The position numbers and the translations under genes were made by a program. A stretch of 64,000 bases of DNA from Microbacterium hibisci (GTDB lineage: Bacteria > Actinomycetota > Actinomycetes > Actinomycetales > Microbacteriaceae): positions 209,601 to 273,600 of the forward strand of contig NZ_JADIJC010000002.1 in NCBI RefSeq assembly GCF_015278255.1, given 5' to 3'. Below are positions 28,022 through 36,888 of the stretch, piece by piece. Each line of letters opens with the position of its first letter. Positions within the stretch are counted from its first letter, which is position 1. Below the pieces are notes generated by a model. It was not told where the DNA came from and did no database searches. It saw only the letters and a list, made by a program, of their open reading frames with translations.

Positions 28022-29670
28022 CGGACGCAGCGATGACGGACGACGTGCAGACGGATGCCGCAGCCCGGGCGATCCGCGACGGCCGCACCGCACTCGGCAT
28101 CGAGCTGGGCTCGACCCGCATCAAGGCCTGCCTCGTCGACGCGGACGACCCGGCGACGGTGCTCGCGGTCGGCTCCCACGCGTGGGAGAACCGCTACGAG
28201 GACGGACTCTGGACGTACGCGCTCGACGACGTGTGGTCGGGCCTGCAGGCCGCCTATGCGGATCTCGCAGCCGACGTGCAGCAGCGTCACGGCGTGACCC
28301 TCGAGACGTTCGGCGCGATCGGCGTCTCGGCGATGATGCACGGCTACCTCGCGTTCGACGAGGCGGGCGATCTGCTCGCGCCCTTCCGCACGTGGCGCAA
28401 CACCAACACCGGCGCTGCCGCAGCGGAGCTCACCGAGGCGTTCGGTGTGAACATCCCGCTGCGCTGGTCGATCGCGCACCTCCACCAGGTCGTGCTCGAC
28501 GGCGAGACCCACGTGCCCGACATCCGCTTCGTCACCACGCTCGCCGGGTACGTGCACTGGAAGCTCACCGGCGAGAAGGTGCTCGGCGTGGGGGACGCGT
28601 CGGGCATGTTCCCCATCGACTCCGCCACCGCCGACTACGACGCCGAGCTGCTCTCGCGCTACGACGCGGTGGCCGCCGGACGCCTGCCGGTCGCGCACGT
28701 GGCGGAGCTGCTGCCCGACGTGCGCGTCGCCGGAGCACCCGCCGGCGAGCTGACCGCCGCGGGCGCGGCACTGCTCGACGCGTCGGGAGCGCTGCGCCCC
28801 GGCATCGGGTTCTGCGCTCCCGAAGGCGACGCGGGCACGGGAATGGTGGCCACCAACGCCGTCGCGCCGCGCACCGGCAACGTCAGCGCGGGTACGAGCA
28901 TCTTCGCGATGGTGGTGCTCGAGCGTCCGCTCGAGCGCGTGCACCACGAGCTCGACCTCGTCACGACGCCCGTCGGCGACACGGTCGCGATGGTCCACTG
29001 CAACAACGGCGCGAGCGAGCTCGCGGCGTGGGTGGGCATGTTCGCGCGCTTCGCCCAGGCGGCGGGCACGCCGTTCGCCGACGACGTGGTCTACGAGACG
29101 CTGTTCCGCGAAGCGCTCGCGGGCGAGGCCGACGGCGGCGGACTGCTCGCCTACAACCACCTCGCCGGCGAGCCGATCGCCGGGCTCACCGAGGGACGCC
29201 CGCTCTTCGTGCGCACGCCCGACAGCCGGCTCACCCTCGCGAACGCCATCCGGGCGCAGCTCTACGGAGTGTTCGGCACGCTCGCGCTCGGCATGCGCGT
29301 GCTCGACGACGAAGGTGTCGCGCTCGACCGCATGTTCGCGCACGGCGGCATGTTCCGCACCGCCGGGGTGGCGCAGCGCTTCCTCGCCGGCGCGCTCGGC
29401 GCCCCCGTGTCGGTCGGCGACACTGCCTCGGAGGGCGGCGCGTGGGGCATCGCGGTGCTCGCCGCCTACGCGCGGGCCGTGGCGGAGACGGATGCCTCGG
29501 CCGAGGCATCCGGAATCTCCCTCTCGACCTATCTCGACGACCGGGTCTTCGCGGACGCGGCGATCGTGACCGCCGAGCCCGACCCTGCCGACGTGGCGGG
29601 CTTCGCGACCTACCTCGACCGCTATCGCGCCGGCCTCGCCGTCGAAGCCGCCGCCGTCTCCGCTCTCTGA
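28018..29670 (+). CDS. araB: FGGY-family L-ribulokinase
   Basis: Sugar kinase of 550 aa. The phosphate-1 motif [15 protein letters not shown] lies near residue 25, and the second ATP-binding region ([11 protein letters not shown]) near 295. It looks more like the xylulokinase-type AraB of Bacteroides and actinobacteria than the classic E. coli AraB. Its position between araD and araA argues for L-ribulose as substrate. The start overlaps araD (ATGA); a Met five codons on is an alternative. Near the 3' end the gene contains GGATGCCTCGG/CCGAGGCATCC, an uninterrupted 22-bp palindrome encoding DASAEAS. Confidence 0.88.
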   Translation: MTDAAMTDDVQTDAAARAIRDGRTALGIELGSTRIKACLVDADDPATVLAVGSHAWENRYEDGLWTYALDDVWSGLQAAYADLAADVQQRHGVTLETFGAIGVSAMMHGYLAFDEAGDLLAPFRTWRNTNTGAAAAELTEAFGVNIPLRWSIAHLHQVVLDGETHVPDIRFVTTLAGYVHWKLTGEKVLGVGDASGMFPIDSATADYDAELLSRYDAVAAGRLPVAHVAELLPDVRVAGAPAGELTAAGAALLDASGALRPGIGFCAPEGDAGTGMVATNAVAPRTGNVSAGTSIFAMVVLERPLERVHHELDLVTTPVGDTVAMVHCNNGASELAAWVGMFARFAQAAGTPFADDVVYETLFREALAGEADGGGLLAYNHLAGEPIAGLTEGRPLFVRTPDSRLTLANAIRAQLYGVFGTLALGMRVLDDEGVALDRMFAHGGMFRTAGVAQRFLAGALGAPVSVGDTASEGGAWGIAVLAAYARAVAETDASAEASGISLSTYLDDRVFADAAIVTAEPDPADVAGFATYLDRYRAGLAVEAAAVSAL

Positions 29671-29686
29671 CCCTTTCACGCCACCG

Positions 29687-29757
29687 TGTCCCGCTTTCGC
29701 GACGTCATGTCCCACTCTCGGTCGCATGATGCGCCCGGAACGAGCGAAATCGGGACA
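29687..29757. repeat. Triple TGTCCC-type repeat between araB and araA
   Basis: TGTCCCGCTTTCGC at 29687-29700 is followed by a diverged direct copy (TGTCCCACTCTCG from about 29708) and an inverted copy, GCGAAATCGGGACA, at 29744-29757. The outer copies could form a 13 of 14-bp stem around a 43-nt loop. It fills most of the 122-nt gap between araB and araA and could be a REP-like element or a regulatory mRNA structure. Confidence 0.6.
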
Positions 29758-29792
29758 TGGATGCCTCTTCCCCGACGAACGAAGGAAACCCC

Positions 29793-31304
29793 ATGACCCG
29801 CACACCCCTGTCGTCCTCGCTCGACGCCTACGAGATCTGGTTCGTCACCGGCAGTCAGACGCTGTACGGCGACGAGACCCTGCGCCAGGTGGCCGAGCAG
29901 TCGCAGGCCGTCGCGGCCGGGCTGGACGGCCTCCCCGTCAAGGTGGTCTGGAAGCCGGTCCTGAAGGACTCGGACTCGATCCGCCGTCTCGCCCTCGAGG
30001 TCAACGCCCGCGACGAGGTCATCGGCGTCGTGGCGTGGATGCACACCTTCAGCCCCGCGAAGATGTGGATCGCCGGTCTCGACGCTCTGCAGAAGCCGCT
30101 GCTGCACCTGCACACGCAGGCCAACGTCGAGCTGCCGTGGGCAGACATCGACTTCGACTTCATGAACCTCAACCAGGCCGCGCACGGCGACCGCGAGTTC
30201 GGGTACATCCAGACGCGCCTCGGCGTGGCGCGCAAGACCGTCGTCGGCCACGTGTCGAACCCGGCCGTGCGCCAGCAGGTCGAGGACTGGCAGCGCGCCG
30301 CCGCCGGCTGGGCGGCCTCGCGCACGCTCAAGCTCGCGCGCTTCGGCGACAACATGCGCTACGTCGCCGTCACCGAGGGCGACAAGACCGAGGCCGAGCT
30401 GCGGTTCGGCGTGCAGGTCAACACGTGGGGTGTCAACGAGCTGGTCGCCGCGGTCGAAGCGCAGACCGATGCCGACGTCGACGCGCTCGTCGACGTCTAC
30501 CTCGCCGAGTACGACGTCGCGGAGGAGCTGCGGCCGGGCGCCGAGCGCCACCAGTCGCTGCGCGACGGCGCCGCGATCGAGCTGGGGCTGCGCTCGTTCC
30601 TCGAGGAGGGCGGCTTCGGCGCCTTCACGACGTCGTTCGAAGACCTCGGCGCGCTGAAGCAGCTGCCGGGTCTCGCGGTGCAGCGTCTGATGGCCGAGGG
30701 CTACGGCTTCGGCGCCGAGGGCGACTGGAAGACGGCGATCCTGGTGCGGGTCGCGAACGTCATGGGCGCGGGCCTCCCCGGCGGCGCCAGCCTCATGGAG
30801 GACTACACCTACGACCTGGTCGCGGGCGACGAGAAGATCCTCGGCGCGCACATGCTCGAGGTCTCGCCCTCGCTCACGACGGCCAAGCCCCGCCTCGAGG
30901 TGCACGCGCTCGGCATCGGCGGCAAGGACGACCCGGTGCGCCTGGTCTTCACCGCCGACCCCGGGCCCGCGCTCGTGGTGGCGATGAGCGACATGCGCGA
31001 CCGCTTCCGCCTGGTGGCCAACGTGGTCGAGAACGTCGACGCGCCCGACCTGCCGCAGCTGCCCGTGGGTCGCGCGGTGTGGAAGCCCGCGCCCGACTTC
31101 GCGACGAGCGCCGCGTGCTGGCTCACCGCGGGCGCCGCGCACCACACCGTGATGACCACGGCCATCGGCATCGAGGTGTTCCGCGACTTCGCCGACATCG
31201 CCGGCACCGAGCTCGTCGTCATCGATGAGGACACCACGGTGCGCGGCTTCCAGCGCGAGCTGCGCTGGAACCAGGCGTACTACCGCCTCGCGCAGGGCCT
31301 CTGA
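29793..31304 (+). CDS. araA: L-arabinose isomerase
   Basis: Cytosolic isomerase of 503 aa, the usual length, converting L-arabinose to L-ribulose with a Mn-type metal. It starts with the family hallmark [20 protein letters not shown], and [25 protein letters not shown] and GAEGDWKTA are conserved. Expected metal ligands are Glu in the EGDWKTA region, Glu in SLMEDYTYD, His in GAHMLEV and His in [12 protein letters not shown] 29793 follows GAAGGAAA. It completes the araDBA set. Confidence 0.96.
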   Translation: MTRTPLSSSLDAYEIWFVTGSQTLYGDETLRQVAEQSQAVAAGLDGLPVKVVWKPVLKDSDSIRRLALEVNARDEVIGVVAWMHTFSPAKMWIAGLDALQKPLLHLHTQANVELPWADIDFDFMNLNQAAHGDREFGYIQTRLGVARKTVVGHVSNPAVRQQVEDWQRAAAGWAASRTLKLARFGDNMRYVAVTEGDKTEAELRFGVQVNTWGVNELVAAVEAQTDADVDALVDVYLAEYDVAEELRPGAERHQSLRDGAAIELGLRSFLEEGGFGAFTTSFEDLGALKQLPGLAVQRLMAEGYGFGAEGDWKTAILVRVANVMGAGLPGGASLMEDYTYDLVAGDEKILGAHMLEVSPSLTTAKPRLEVHALGIGGKDDPVRLVFTADPGPALVVAMSDMRDRFRLVANVVENVDAPDLPQLPVGRAVWKPAPDFATSAACWLTAGAAHHTVMTTAIGIEVFRDFADIAGTELVVIDEDTTVRGFQRELRWNQAYYRLAQGL

Positions 31305-31323
31305 CCCACCAGTCCTCGTCTCG

Positions 31324-31392
31324 TCGAGACCGGGGATTCCGCTCGAGACCGGGGGCGTCGCCCTCGGTCTCGGCGCGGATCCCCGGTTTCGA
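31324..31392. terminator. Nested inverted repeat after araA
   Basis: Outer arms TCGAGACCGGGGAT (31324-31337) and ATCCCCGGTTTCGA (31379-31392) pair with one mismatch. They enclose a second stem, CGAGACCGGGG with CCCTCGGTCTCG (31344-31372). It begins 19 nt after the araA stop. The structure is large and GC-rich with no U-run; a terminator or processing hairpin is likely. Confidence 0.6.
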
Positions 31393-31453
31393 GGCCCTCG
31401 AACGTCGCCGCTACTCTGGTTGGCGGCATCCCCTCATTCCGCAAGGAGCCCCC

Positions 31454-32398
31454 ATGGCACGTCCCCCCGCATCCGGAACCCAGCACGCGCTCCGCGCCGG
31501 CGACTACGAGGCCGTCGTCGCCAGCGTCGGCGCGACGCTCCGGTCCTTCACCTACCGCGGCCGCGACCTCGTGGTGCCGTTCGACGCCGACGAGGTGCGC
31601 CCCGCGCACCGCGGTGCGACGCTCGCACCCTGGCCGAACCGCATCGTCGACGGGAAGTACTCGTTCGGCGGACGCGACTTCCAGCTGCCGCTCACCGAGC
31701 CGGCCCGCTCGCACGCGCTGCACGGTCTCGCGACGTGGCTCGACTTCGAGGCGATCGACAAGGGTCCTGATCACGTCACCCTGGCCGCCGTCATCCAGCC
31801 GCAGACCTTCTACCCGTGGCGCCTCGTTGTCACGACGACGTTCTCGCTCGGTCCCGAAGGCCTCACGCAGTCGGTGACGGCGCACAACGAGAGCGACCAG
31901 CCGGCACCGTGGGGCACCGCCCCGCACCCGTACCTCGTCGCCGGCGAGGGCCGCGTCGACGGCTGGACGCTCGAGCTCCCCGCCGAGCAGGTGCTCGCGG
32001 TCACGCCCGACCGTCTCATCCCCACCGCCCTCGTGGCGGTCGACGCCGACGAGCCTGAGCGCTTCGACTTCCGCTCGCCCCGGCAGATCGGCGCGGCGGA
32101 GATCGACCACGCGTACACCGGCCTCGTCCGGGCTGCGGACGGCACCGCGACGGTGCGCGTGACGGATGCCGCGGGCTCCGGTGTCGAGATGTCGTGGGAC
32201 GCCGTCTGCCCGTGGGTCCAGATCCACACCGCCGACAAGCCCGACGCCGCGCAGAGCCGCCTGGGCCTCGCCGTCGAGCCGATGACGTGCGCGCCCGACG
32301 CATACAACGCGGGGTCGTACGACTACGACGCCGGTCTCACCGTGATCGAGCCCGAGGCATCCGTCAGCGCTTCGTGGCGCATCGCCGCGATCGCCTGA
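31454..32398 (+). CDS. Aldose 1-epimerase (galactose mutarotase-like)
   Basis: Beta-sandwich mutarotase-fold protein of 314 aa. Catalytic residues match the family: His in SHALHGLATW, His in GTAPHPYLV and Glu in AVEPMTCAPDAYN. LAPWPNRI is the typical N-terminal sugar-binding motif. It lies just downstream of araDBA and probably interconverts anomers of L-arabinose, though the specificity cannot be read. ATG 31454 is preceded by AAGGAG. Its last codons run into a 17-bp tandem repeat. Confidence 0.88.
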   Translation: MARPPASGTQHALRAGDYEAVVASVGATLRSFTYRGRDLVVPFDADEVRPAHRGATLAPWPNRIVDGKYSFGGRDFQLPLTEPARSHALHGLATWLDFEAIDKGPDHVTLAAVIQPQTFYPWRLVVTTTFSLGPEGLTQSVTAHNESDQPAPWGTAPHPYLVAGEGRVDGWTLELPAEQVLAVTPDRLIPTALVAVDADEPERFDFRSPRQIGAAEIDHAYTGLVRAADGTATVRVTDAAGSGVEMSWDAVCPWVQIHTADKPDAAQSRLGLAVEPMTCAPDAYNAGSYDYDAGLTVIEPEASVSASWRIAAIA

Positions 32399-32522
32399 CC
32401 GCCGAGATCGTCTGAGCGCCGCGATCGGCTGACCGCCGCGGTATCGTGGTGCGCAGGCGGTGGTCGACCCCGATCGACTGACCGGCGCGGTCGCCTGACC
32501 GGCCGGATCGTCTGACCGCCGC
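32389..32522. repeat. 17-bp degenerate tandem repeat
   Basis: Units related to GATCGYCTGACCGCCGC start at 32389, 32406 and 32423, and again at 32472, 32489 and 32506, each with a 17-bp period. The mutarotase stop codon (32396-32398) lies in the first unit. The 32 bp between the two blocks are unrelated. It encodes no protein that I can support. Confidence 0.85.
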
Positions 32523-32608
32523 GCGGTCGCCCGCGCATCGCGACGCCGCGCAGAAACGACGAATGCGGAGCCGGCCCCCCGGGCGGCTCCGCATTCTTCG
32601 TATGCGAG

Positions 32609-32806
32609 TCAGCTGTCTCGCAGATCTTCCTTGATGTCGTTGCGCGTCTTCACCGAGTCGCGCTCCGCCTCGGCCTTGCGCACTTCGGCGTCGGCCTTCA
32701 TCTCGTCGACTTTGTCCCCGACTCGATCGGTGGTGTCTTCCCAGGCGTCCTTGATCTTCTCGCCGACGGCCTGAGCGGTCTCTTTCGCGTCGTCCATGAA
32801 TCCCAT
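32609..32806 (-). CDS. Small CsbD-like stress protein
   Basis: A 65-aa hydrophilic, highly charged protein beginning MGFMDDAKETAQAVGEKIKD, with EDTTDRVGDKVDEMKADAEV in the middle. The alternating Lys/Glu/Asp helices and repeated AKE/VGDKV patterns resemble CsbD-type or LEA-like general stress proteins. It has a strong ribosome site (GAGAGGAGA) 5 nt before the ATG at 32806, suggesting high expression. The exact function is unknown. Confidence 0.7.
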   Translation of the reverse strand: MGFMDDAKETAQAVGEKIKDAWEDTTDRVGDKVDEMKADAEVRKAEAERDSVKTRNDIKEDLRDS

Positions 32807-32928
32807 CGATCTCTCCTCTCATGAGGGATGACATCGACGCTACGCCGGGCCTCCGGCCCGTGCACGGGGTTGCCAAGCGGCCGCCGGCTTGCTACACCGG
32901 TGCGGGAGCTGCCCCCTATGCTGAGCGC

Positions 32929-33312
32929 ATGATCGAGGCGAACACCATCACGTCAGGGGCCGACCTGTCGGCGCTGTATTCCGTTTCGGGCATCATCGGC
33001 CTGATCTGGTACATCCTCGTGGCGGTCGCGCTGTGGAAGGTGTTCGACAAGGCCGGGTACCCCGGCATCCTGGCGATCATCCCGATCGTGAATGTCTTCG
33101 TGCTCGTGAAGGTCGCCGGCTACTCGGCGTGGCTGGGGCTGCTGTACCTGATCCCCATCGTCGGCTGGATCTTCAGCATCGTCGTCGCGATCCGCGTCGG
33201 GAAGGGCTTCGGCAAGGGCGGCGCGTGGTCGTTCTTCCTGCTCTGGCTGTTCGCCTTCGTCGGGTACTTCATCCTCGGCTTCGGCCGGGCGACGTACACC
33301 AAGCCGGCCTGA
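32929..33312 (+). CDS. Small integral membrane protein (DUF5684-like)
   Basis: Membrane protein of 127 aa with three or four hydrophobic segments: IIGLIWYILVAVALWKVF (about 22-40), AGYPGILAIIPIVNVFVLV (47-66), WLGLLYLIPIVGWIFSIVV (73-92) and FFLLWLFAFVGYFIL. The FDKAGYPGILAIIPIVN block is typical of signal-peptidase-associated or DUF5684 small proteins. TATGCT lies 6 nt before ATG 32929, indicating a leaderless message. The role is unknown. Confidence 0.75.
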   Translation: MIEANTITSGADLSALYSVSGIIGLIWYILVAVALWKVFDKAGYPGILAIIPIVNVFVLVKVAGYSAWLGLLYLIPIVGWIFSIVVAIRVGKGFGKGGAWSFFLLWLFAFVGYFILGFGRATYTKPA

Positions 33313-33370
33313 CCCGCGAGCTACAGGCCGCATCCGCGCCGGCGCCGCGTCCCCCGGCCCGCACCCGCCG

Positions 33371-34219
33371 TCAGCGCACCGGGGTGGTGGTGTCGATGGC
33401 GTCGCGCAGCGGCCGGCGCATGGGCGCCCAGTAGTGGTTCGGGCTGATGCGGGCGAGCACGTCGACCAGGCGCGCCTCGCGGCCGATCATCGTGCGGGGC
33501 CGGCGTCGGATCGTCGCCTCGACGATGCGCTCCGCCGCGTCGGCGGGCTCGGTGTGGTACATCGACGCCTGCGCCGCCGCGGCGCGCTGGGCGACGGCGG
33601 GATCGATCGCCGCCGCATACCGGCCGTGCAGGATGATGCCGGTCTTCACCCCGGCCGGATACACCGCGCCGACTGTCACGGTGGAGCGCTCGAGCTCATG
33701 CCGCAGCGACTCGGTGAAGCCGCGCACGGCGAACTTGCTCATCGCGTAGGGGATCCGGCCGGCGGGGGCGGCGAGTCCGTAGATCGACACGAGGTGCGTG
33801 ATGTGGGCGGCCGGCTCGCGGCGCAGCGCCGGCAGCAGCGCCTGCGTGATGTTGACGGTGCCCCACAGGTTCACGTCCATGAGCCACCGCATCTCGGCCA
33901 TCGTCAGCTGGTCGATGTCGCCGAGCATGGACGATCCGGCGCATGTGATGAGGGACTGGATGCGGGGATGGGATGCCTCCACCTCCGCCGCGAGCGCGGC
34001 CACGGCGCCGTCGTCGGTGAGGTCGACGACGTGCGTGGTGTGTCCCGTGCCCGCGAGGGTCGACGCGACCGACTCGAGGCCGTCGGCGTTGCGGTCGACG
34101 AGGGCGATGTGCGCGCCGCGCCGGGCCAACTGGCGTGCCACGTCGGCGCCCATCCCCGCCGCCGCGCCGGTGATCACGGCGGTGCGTCCGCGCACGTCCA
34201 GGGGTCGCTGCTTGGCCAT
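33371..34219 (-). CDS. Short-chain dehydrogenase/reductase
   Basis: Classical SDR of 282 aa. The cofactor motif TGAAAGMG lies near residue 18, CAGSS replaces the usual NAG motif, and the active site YAMSK lies near 160 with the upstream Ser in HLVSIYGLA. The C-terminal region (RRPRTMIGREARLVDVLARISPNHYW) resembles SDRs acting on lipophilic or acyl substrates. The substrate is not identifiable. It is divergent from the gene at 34323. Confidence 0.88.
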   Translation of the reverse strand: MAKQRPLDVRGRTAVITGAAAGMGADVARQLARRGAHIALVDRNADGLESVASTLAGTGHTTHVVDLTDDGAVAALAAEVEASHPRIQSLITCAGSSMLGDIDQLTMAEMRWLMDVNLWGTVNITQALLPALRREPAAHITHLVSIYGLAAPAGRIPYAMSKFAVRGFTESLRHELERSTVTVGAVYPAGVKTGIILHGRYAAAIDPAVAQRAAAAQASMYHTEPADAAERIVEATIRRRPRTMIGREARLVDVLARISPNHYWAPMRRPLRDAIDTTTPVR

Positions 34220-34322
34220 GTGCCGCCTCTCGCTCCGGGTCGTCGCCGTCGACGATCCGCGGCTTCGATTCTCGCTGATTCGCGAAGGTCCGCTGGACGC
34301 TAGCCTGTTCAGGGGAGGTGCG

Positions 34323-34949
34323 ATGGGCAAGACCGCGGAGGCGATCGCCGAAGGCGTGTCCATCGCGTCCGCCGCCGCACGCCTGGCGATCCGCAACCGC
34401 ATCCTGGTCGAGACGATCGCGCACGACGAGCCCTTCGAGGTGACGGCGTTCACCCCCTTCGCGCACGACACGCTGATCGGCCTCGCCGAGGAGCAGGAGC
34501 AGGCGGCCGACCTCGTCAAGCGCCAGCGCAAGAAGGCCTGGGGCAAGTTCACCGATCCTGACGGCACCCACGACTACCGCGACCGCGACATGCGCAATCT
34601 CCGTCGCCGTCGCCGACAGTACGCCGGCGTCGCGCATGCGCTCCGGCGCATGGCCGACGACCCGCATGTGGTCCGCACGCTGATCGAGCAGTCGCGCGAC
34701 GCCGCGTGGGGCGACGTCGAGGCCAACCTCCAGCGCCGGCTGCGCGTCGAGGGCATGCGACCCGAGCTCGATCCCGACTACGACCGCATGCGCGCCGCCC
34801 GAATGCAGTCCATCCGCCTGGTCGACCTCCCGCGGCTCGCCGCCCACAAGCGGCACCAGGACGAGGGGGAGACGGATGCCGCGCCCGCCGAACCGGTCGC
34901 GCCGTCGCCGCGCGTGTCCGGTGTGGACGTGAGCGAGCTCGAGTCCTGA
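34323..34949 (+). CDS. Hypothetical basic protein
   Basis: Protein of 208 aa that I do not recognise. It has no signal peptide or membrane helix. The middle third is rich in Lys/Arg and Asp (KRQRKKAWGKF, DYRDRDMRNLRRRRRQYAGV) and probably helical. The C-terminus is a low-complexity acidic/Pro tail. It starts at ATG 34323 behind GGGGAGGTG. The composition suggests a cytosolic protein that might bind nucleic acid, but this is only a guess. Confidence 0.75.
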   Translation: MGKTAEAIAEGVSIASAAARLAIRNRILVETIAHDEPFEVTAFTPFAHDTLIGLAEEQEQAADLVKRQRKKAWGKFTDPDGTHDYRDRDMRNLRRRRRQYAGVAHALRRMADDPHVVRTLIEQSRDAAWGDVEANLQRRLRVEGMRPELDPDYDRMRAARMQSIRLVDLPRLAAHKRHQDEGETDAAPAEPVAPSPRVSGVDVSELES

Positions 34950-35030
34950 CGGACCGACCTACGCGCGGTCCTCGCCCTCACGGCAGTCGCCGCTCCTGAC
35001 AGGGACGGCGCCGACGGCTACGCTCGCCAT

Positions 35031-35426
35031 GTGAACGGCGACGAGCCTTCGGCTCACCCGATGTGGTTCCCGTCCGAGCACCCGCTTCCGGTGCGGGTGC
35101 GGAGTCTGTGCATGTCCTACCCCGAGGCGGTCGAGGCGATCTCGCACGGGCGGTGCACCTTCCGCGCGGGCAAGCGCCAGTTCGCGATCGTGGGCGTCGG
35201 GCCCGAGCCCGCGGTGCTGTTCATCCCCGACGAGCTTGAGCGCCCCGCGCTCCTCGAGCGCGACGACGTGTTCGTGCCGCCCTATGAGGGCGCGTACGGC
35301 TGGCTCGCGCTGCGCGTGGAACCGGATGCCGGCGACTGGGAGCTTCTCGCCGAGCTCATCGACACCTCCTACCGGCATGTGGCGCTGCAGCGCCAGCTGC
35401 GCGCGCTCGACGGCGCCGGGGCCTGA
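35031..35426 (+). CDS. Hypothetical MmcQ/YjbR-like protein
   Basis: A 131-aa protein starting with GTG at 35031, 6 nt after TACGCT, so probably leaderless. It contains ISHGRCTFRAGKRQFAIVG and VFVPPYEGAYGWLALRVEPD, and ends WELLAELIDTSYRHVALQ. The layout (FxxxxKxFAxxxxxP, then YxxxxGWxxL) is reminiscent of MmcQ/YjbR DNA-binding-like small proteins common in actinobacteria. It sits just upstream of tRNA-Arg. Confidence 0.7.
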   Translation: MNGDEPSAHPMWFPSEHPLPVRVRSLCMSYPEAVEAISHGRCTFRAGKRQFAIVGVGPEPAVLFIPDELERPALLERDDVFVPPYEGAYGWLALRVEPDAGDWELLAELIDTSYRHVALQRQLRALDGAGA

Positions 35427-35541
35427 GGGGGAGCGGCTCAGCGTCCGGACACGCCCGGGAATCCGGCATCCGTCCGCCGATTCGCGCGGCAGGCGTCCGT
35501 CAGGTATTCTTGACGACGTTGTGCGCGAGAGCGCGCGACAT

Positions 35542-35614
35542 GCGCCCGTAGCTCAATGGATAGAGCATCTGACTACGGATCAGAAGGTTAGGGGTTCGAG
35601 TCCCTTCGGGCGCG
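35542..35614 (+). tRNA. tRNA-Arg (anticodon ACG)
   Basis: A cloverleaf can be drawn. The acceptor GCGCCCG (35542-35548) pairs with CGGGCGC (35607-35613), with discriminator G. The D-stem is GCTC/GAGC. The anticodon stem TCTGA/TCAGA encloses loop CTACGGA with anticodon ACG. The T-arm is AGGGG-TTCGAGT-CCCTT. Length is 73 nt without an encoded CCA. A TATTCT hexamer at 35505-35510 may be its -10 box. Confidence 0.97.
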
Positions 35615-35638
35615 CACTGTGTTGAGACAGTGATCGAG

Positions 35639-35662
35639 AACCCGCGGATCTCCGCGGGTTTT
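35639..35662 (+). terminator. Intrinsic terminator of tRNA-Arg
   Basis: AACCCGCGG pairs with CCGCGGGTT around a 4-nt loop, followed directly by a short T-run (35659-35662). It lies 25 nt after the tRNA. A smaller hairpin, CACTGT/ACAGTG, precedes it at 35615-35632. Confidence 0.85.
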
Positions 35663-35769
35663 CGTGTTTCCGCGGGGAGACCGCACTCTTCCCTTCGGGC
35701 TGTCGCCTGGCGCGTGCCATCGCGGCACGGCGGCGACGCCGGGCACCGCCCGGCGTCGCGCAGCGCCGG

Positions 35770-36297
35770 CTAGGAGTTGAGCTGGTCCACCACGTCGTCG
35801 GCCGACTCCTCGATCGCCTTGCGCAGCTTCTCGTAGTCGTCCGCGTCGATCGCCTTCGTGATGCGCTTGTCGGCCCGCTGGAGCGCCTTCTCCACACGGT
35901 CGGCCCACCGGTCGTCCACGACCGCGACGATCGCCGACGAGCCGGGCGCGAGGTACTCGTCGACGTCGACGCCCATCTTCTTCTCCTCGCGGTTCTTCTT
36001 GATCTTCCCGAGGATCGCGCCGATGCCCGCGCCGACCGCGGTCGCCGCCAGCAGCGGCGGTGCGAACAGCCCGACGACGACGCCGGCGCCGGCGCCCCAC
36101 GCCGCACCGTGGCCGACGGACTTGTCTCCGTGCTCCTTGACCTGCACCTTGCCGTCCTTGTCGCGGACGAGCACCACCGCGCCGATGATCTCGTAGCCGC
36201 CGGAGTCCTGACCGCTCCGGAGTGCCTGGTAGTCCTCCGATGCCGTCGCGGTGTCGTCATAAGAGCCGACCACCAGCGAGAGATTCTTCGTGCCCAT
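35770..36297 (-). CDS. DUF1269-type membrane-associated protein
   Basis: Protein of 175 aa. It starts MGTKNLSLVVGSYDDTATAS, then has a glycine-rich hydrophobic central segment (AWGAGAGVVVGLFAPPLLAA through GAGIGAILGK, about residues 65-95) with a glycine-zipper look. A soluble alpha/beta C-terminal part follows (APGSSAIVAVVDDRWADRVE). This is the pattern of DUF1269 proteins, whose function is unknown. It has a clear ribosome site (GAAGGAGA) before ATG 36297. The 253-bp region beyond it holds no other feature I can name. Confidence 0.78.
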   Translation of the reverse strand: MGTKNLSLVVGSYDDTATASEDYQALRSGQDSGGYEIIGAVVLVRDKDGKVQVKEHGDKSVGHGAAWGAGAGVVVGLFAPPLLAATAVGAGIGAILGKIKKNREEKKMGVDVDEYLAPGSSAIVAVVDDRWADRVEKALQRADKRITKAIDADDYEKLRKAIEESADDVVDQLNS

Positions 36298-36550
36298 CGA
36301 TGTCTCCTTCGACTCGCTCTTGAAGCGGCGGGCGCGTGGCGCGGAACGTCGCTTCCCTGCAGTGGTGCGATCCTACGTCCGGGGTTCGGCCTCGGACCAG
36401 TGCACGACACGCACCGCCATCGTCCGTTCACGGACTCGTCGGGAGCGCGCCTCAGGAAGGCTGGACGGCGGCCTCCACCGCGGTCCGCGTCAACGTCACG
36501 ACTTGGTATCGACGGCCCATCCTCACCCACCGGACCGCACACTGGAGTGC

Positions 36551-36781
36551 ATGTGGTGGAGGTTCCTCAAGGCGATCAAGCGCCGCGAGCACCGTGTCGC
36601 ACCGACGACATGGGTCGCGGCCATCGCTGCTGTCGTCTACACGTTCGCGCCGATCGATCTCATCCCCGAGCTCGTTCTCGGGCCGCTGGGACTCGCGGAC
36701 GACGCCGGGCTCTGGGGCATCTTCGCCGTGCTCCTGGTACGCGAGCACCGCCGGTGGCAGGGCGGTCTCACCGCGCACTAG
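36551..36781 (+). CDS. DUF1232/YkvA-like small membrane protein
   Basis: A 76-aa protein. WVAAIAAVVYTFAPIDLIPE carries the DLIPE signature of the YkvA/DUF1232 family, followed by the expected DD pair in GLADDAGLWG and a hydrophobic helix. ATG 36551 is 5 nt downstream of GGAG. Its stop codon (36779-36781) marks the start of a tandem-repeat tract. Confidence 0.85.
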   Translation: MWWRFLKAIKRREHRVAPTTWVAAIAAVVYTFAPIDLIPELVLGPLGLADDAGLWGIFAVLLVREHRRWQGGLTAH

Positions 36782-36888
36782 GTGTTCCGCGCACAAGGGG
36801 TCTGCGCACAAGGGGTGTTGCGCACATGGGGTTCTGCACGCAACGGGTTCTGTGACCTAGGGGTTCCGCGCGCTAGGGCTTCTGCGAC
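36781..36888. repeat. 15-17-bp degenerate tandem repeat
   Basis: About seven units related to GGGGTTCYGCGCACAA run from the DUF1232 stop codon into the 3' end of the convergent metallo-hydrolase gene, whose stop (36873-36875) lies in a late unit. Unit length varies between 15 and 17 bp. Confidence 0.75.

Noticed and set aside
36298-36550. Small gene in the gap before the DUF1232 gene
   Set aside because: Only frames without ribosome site or plausible composition were found.
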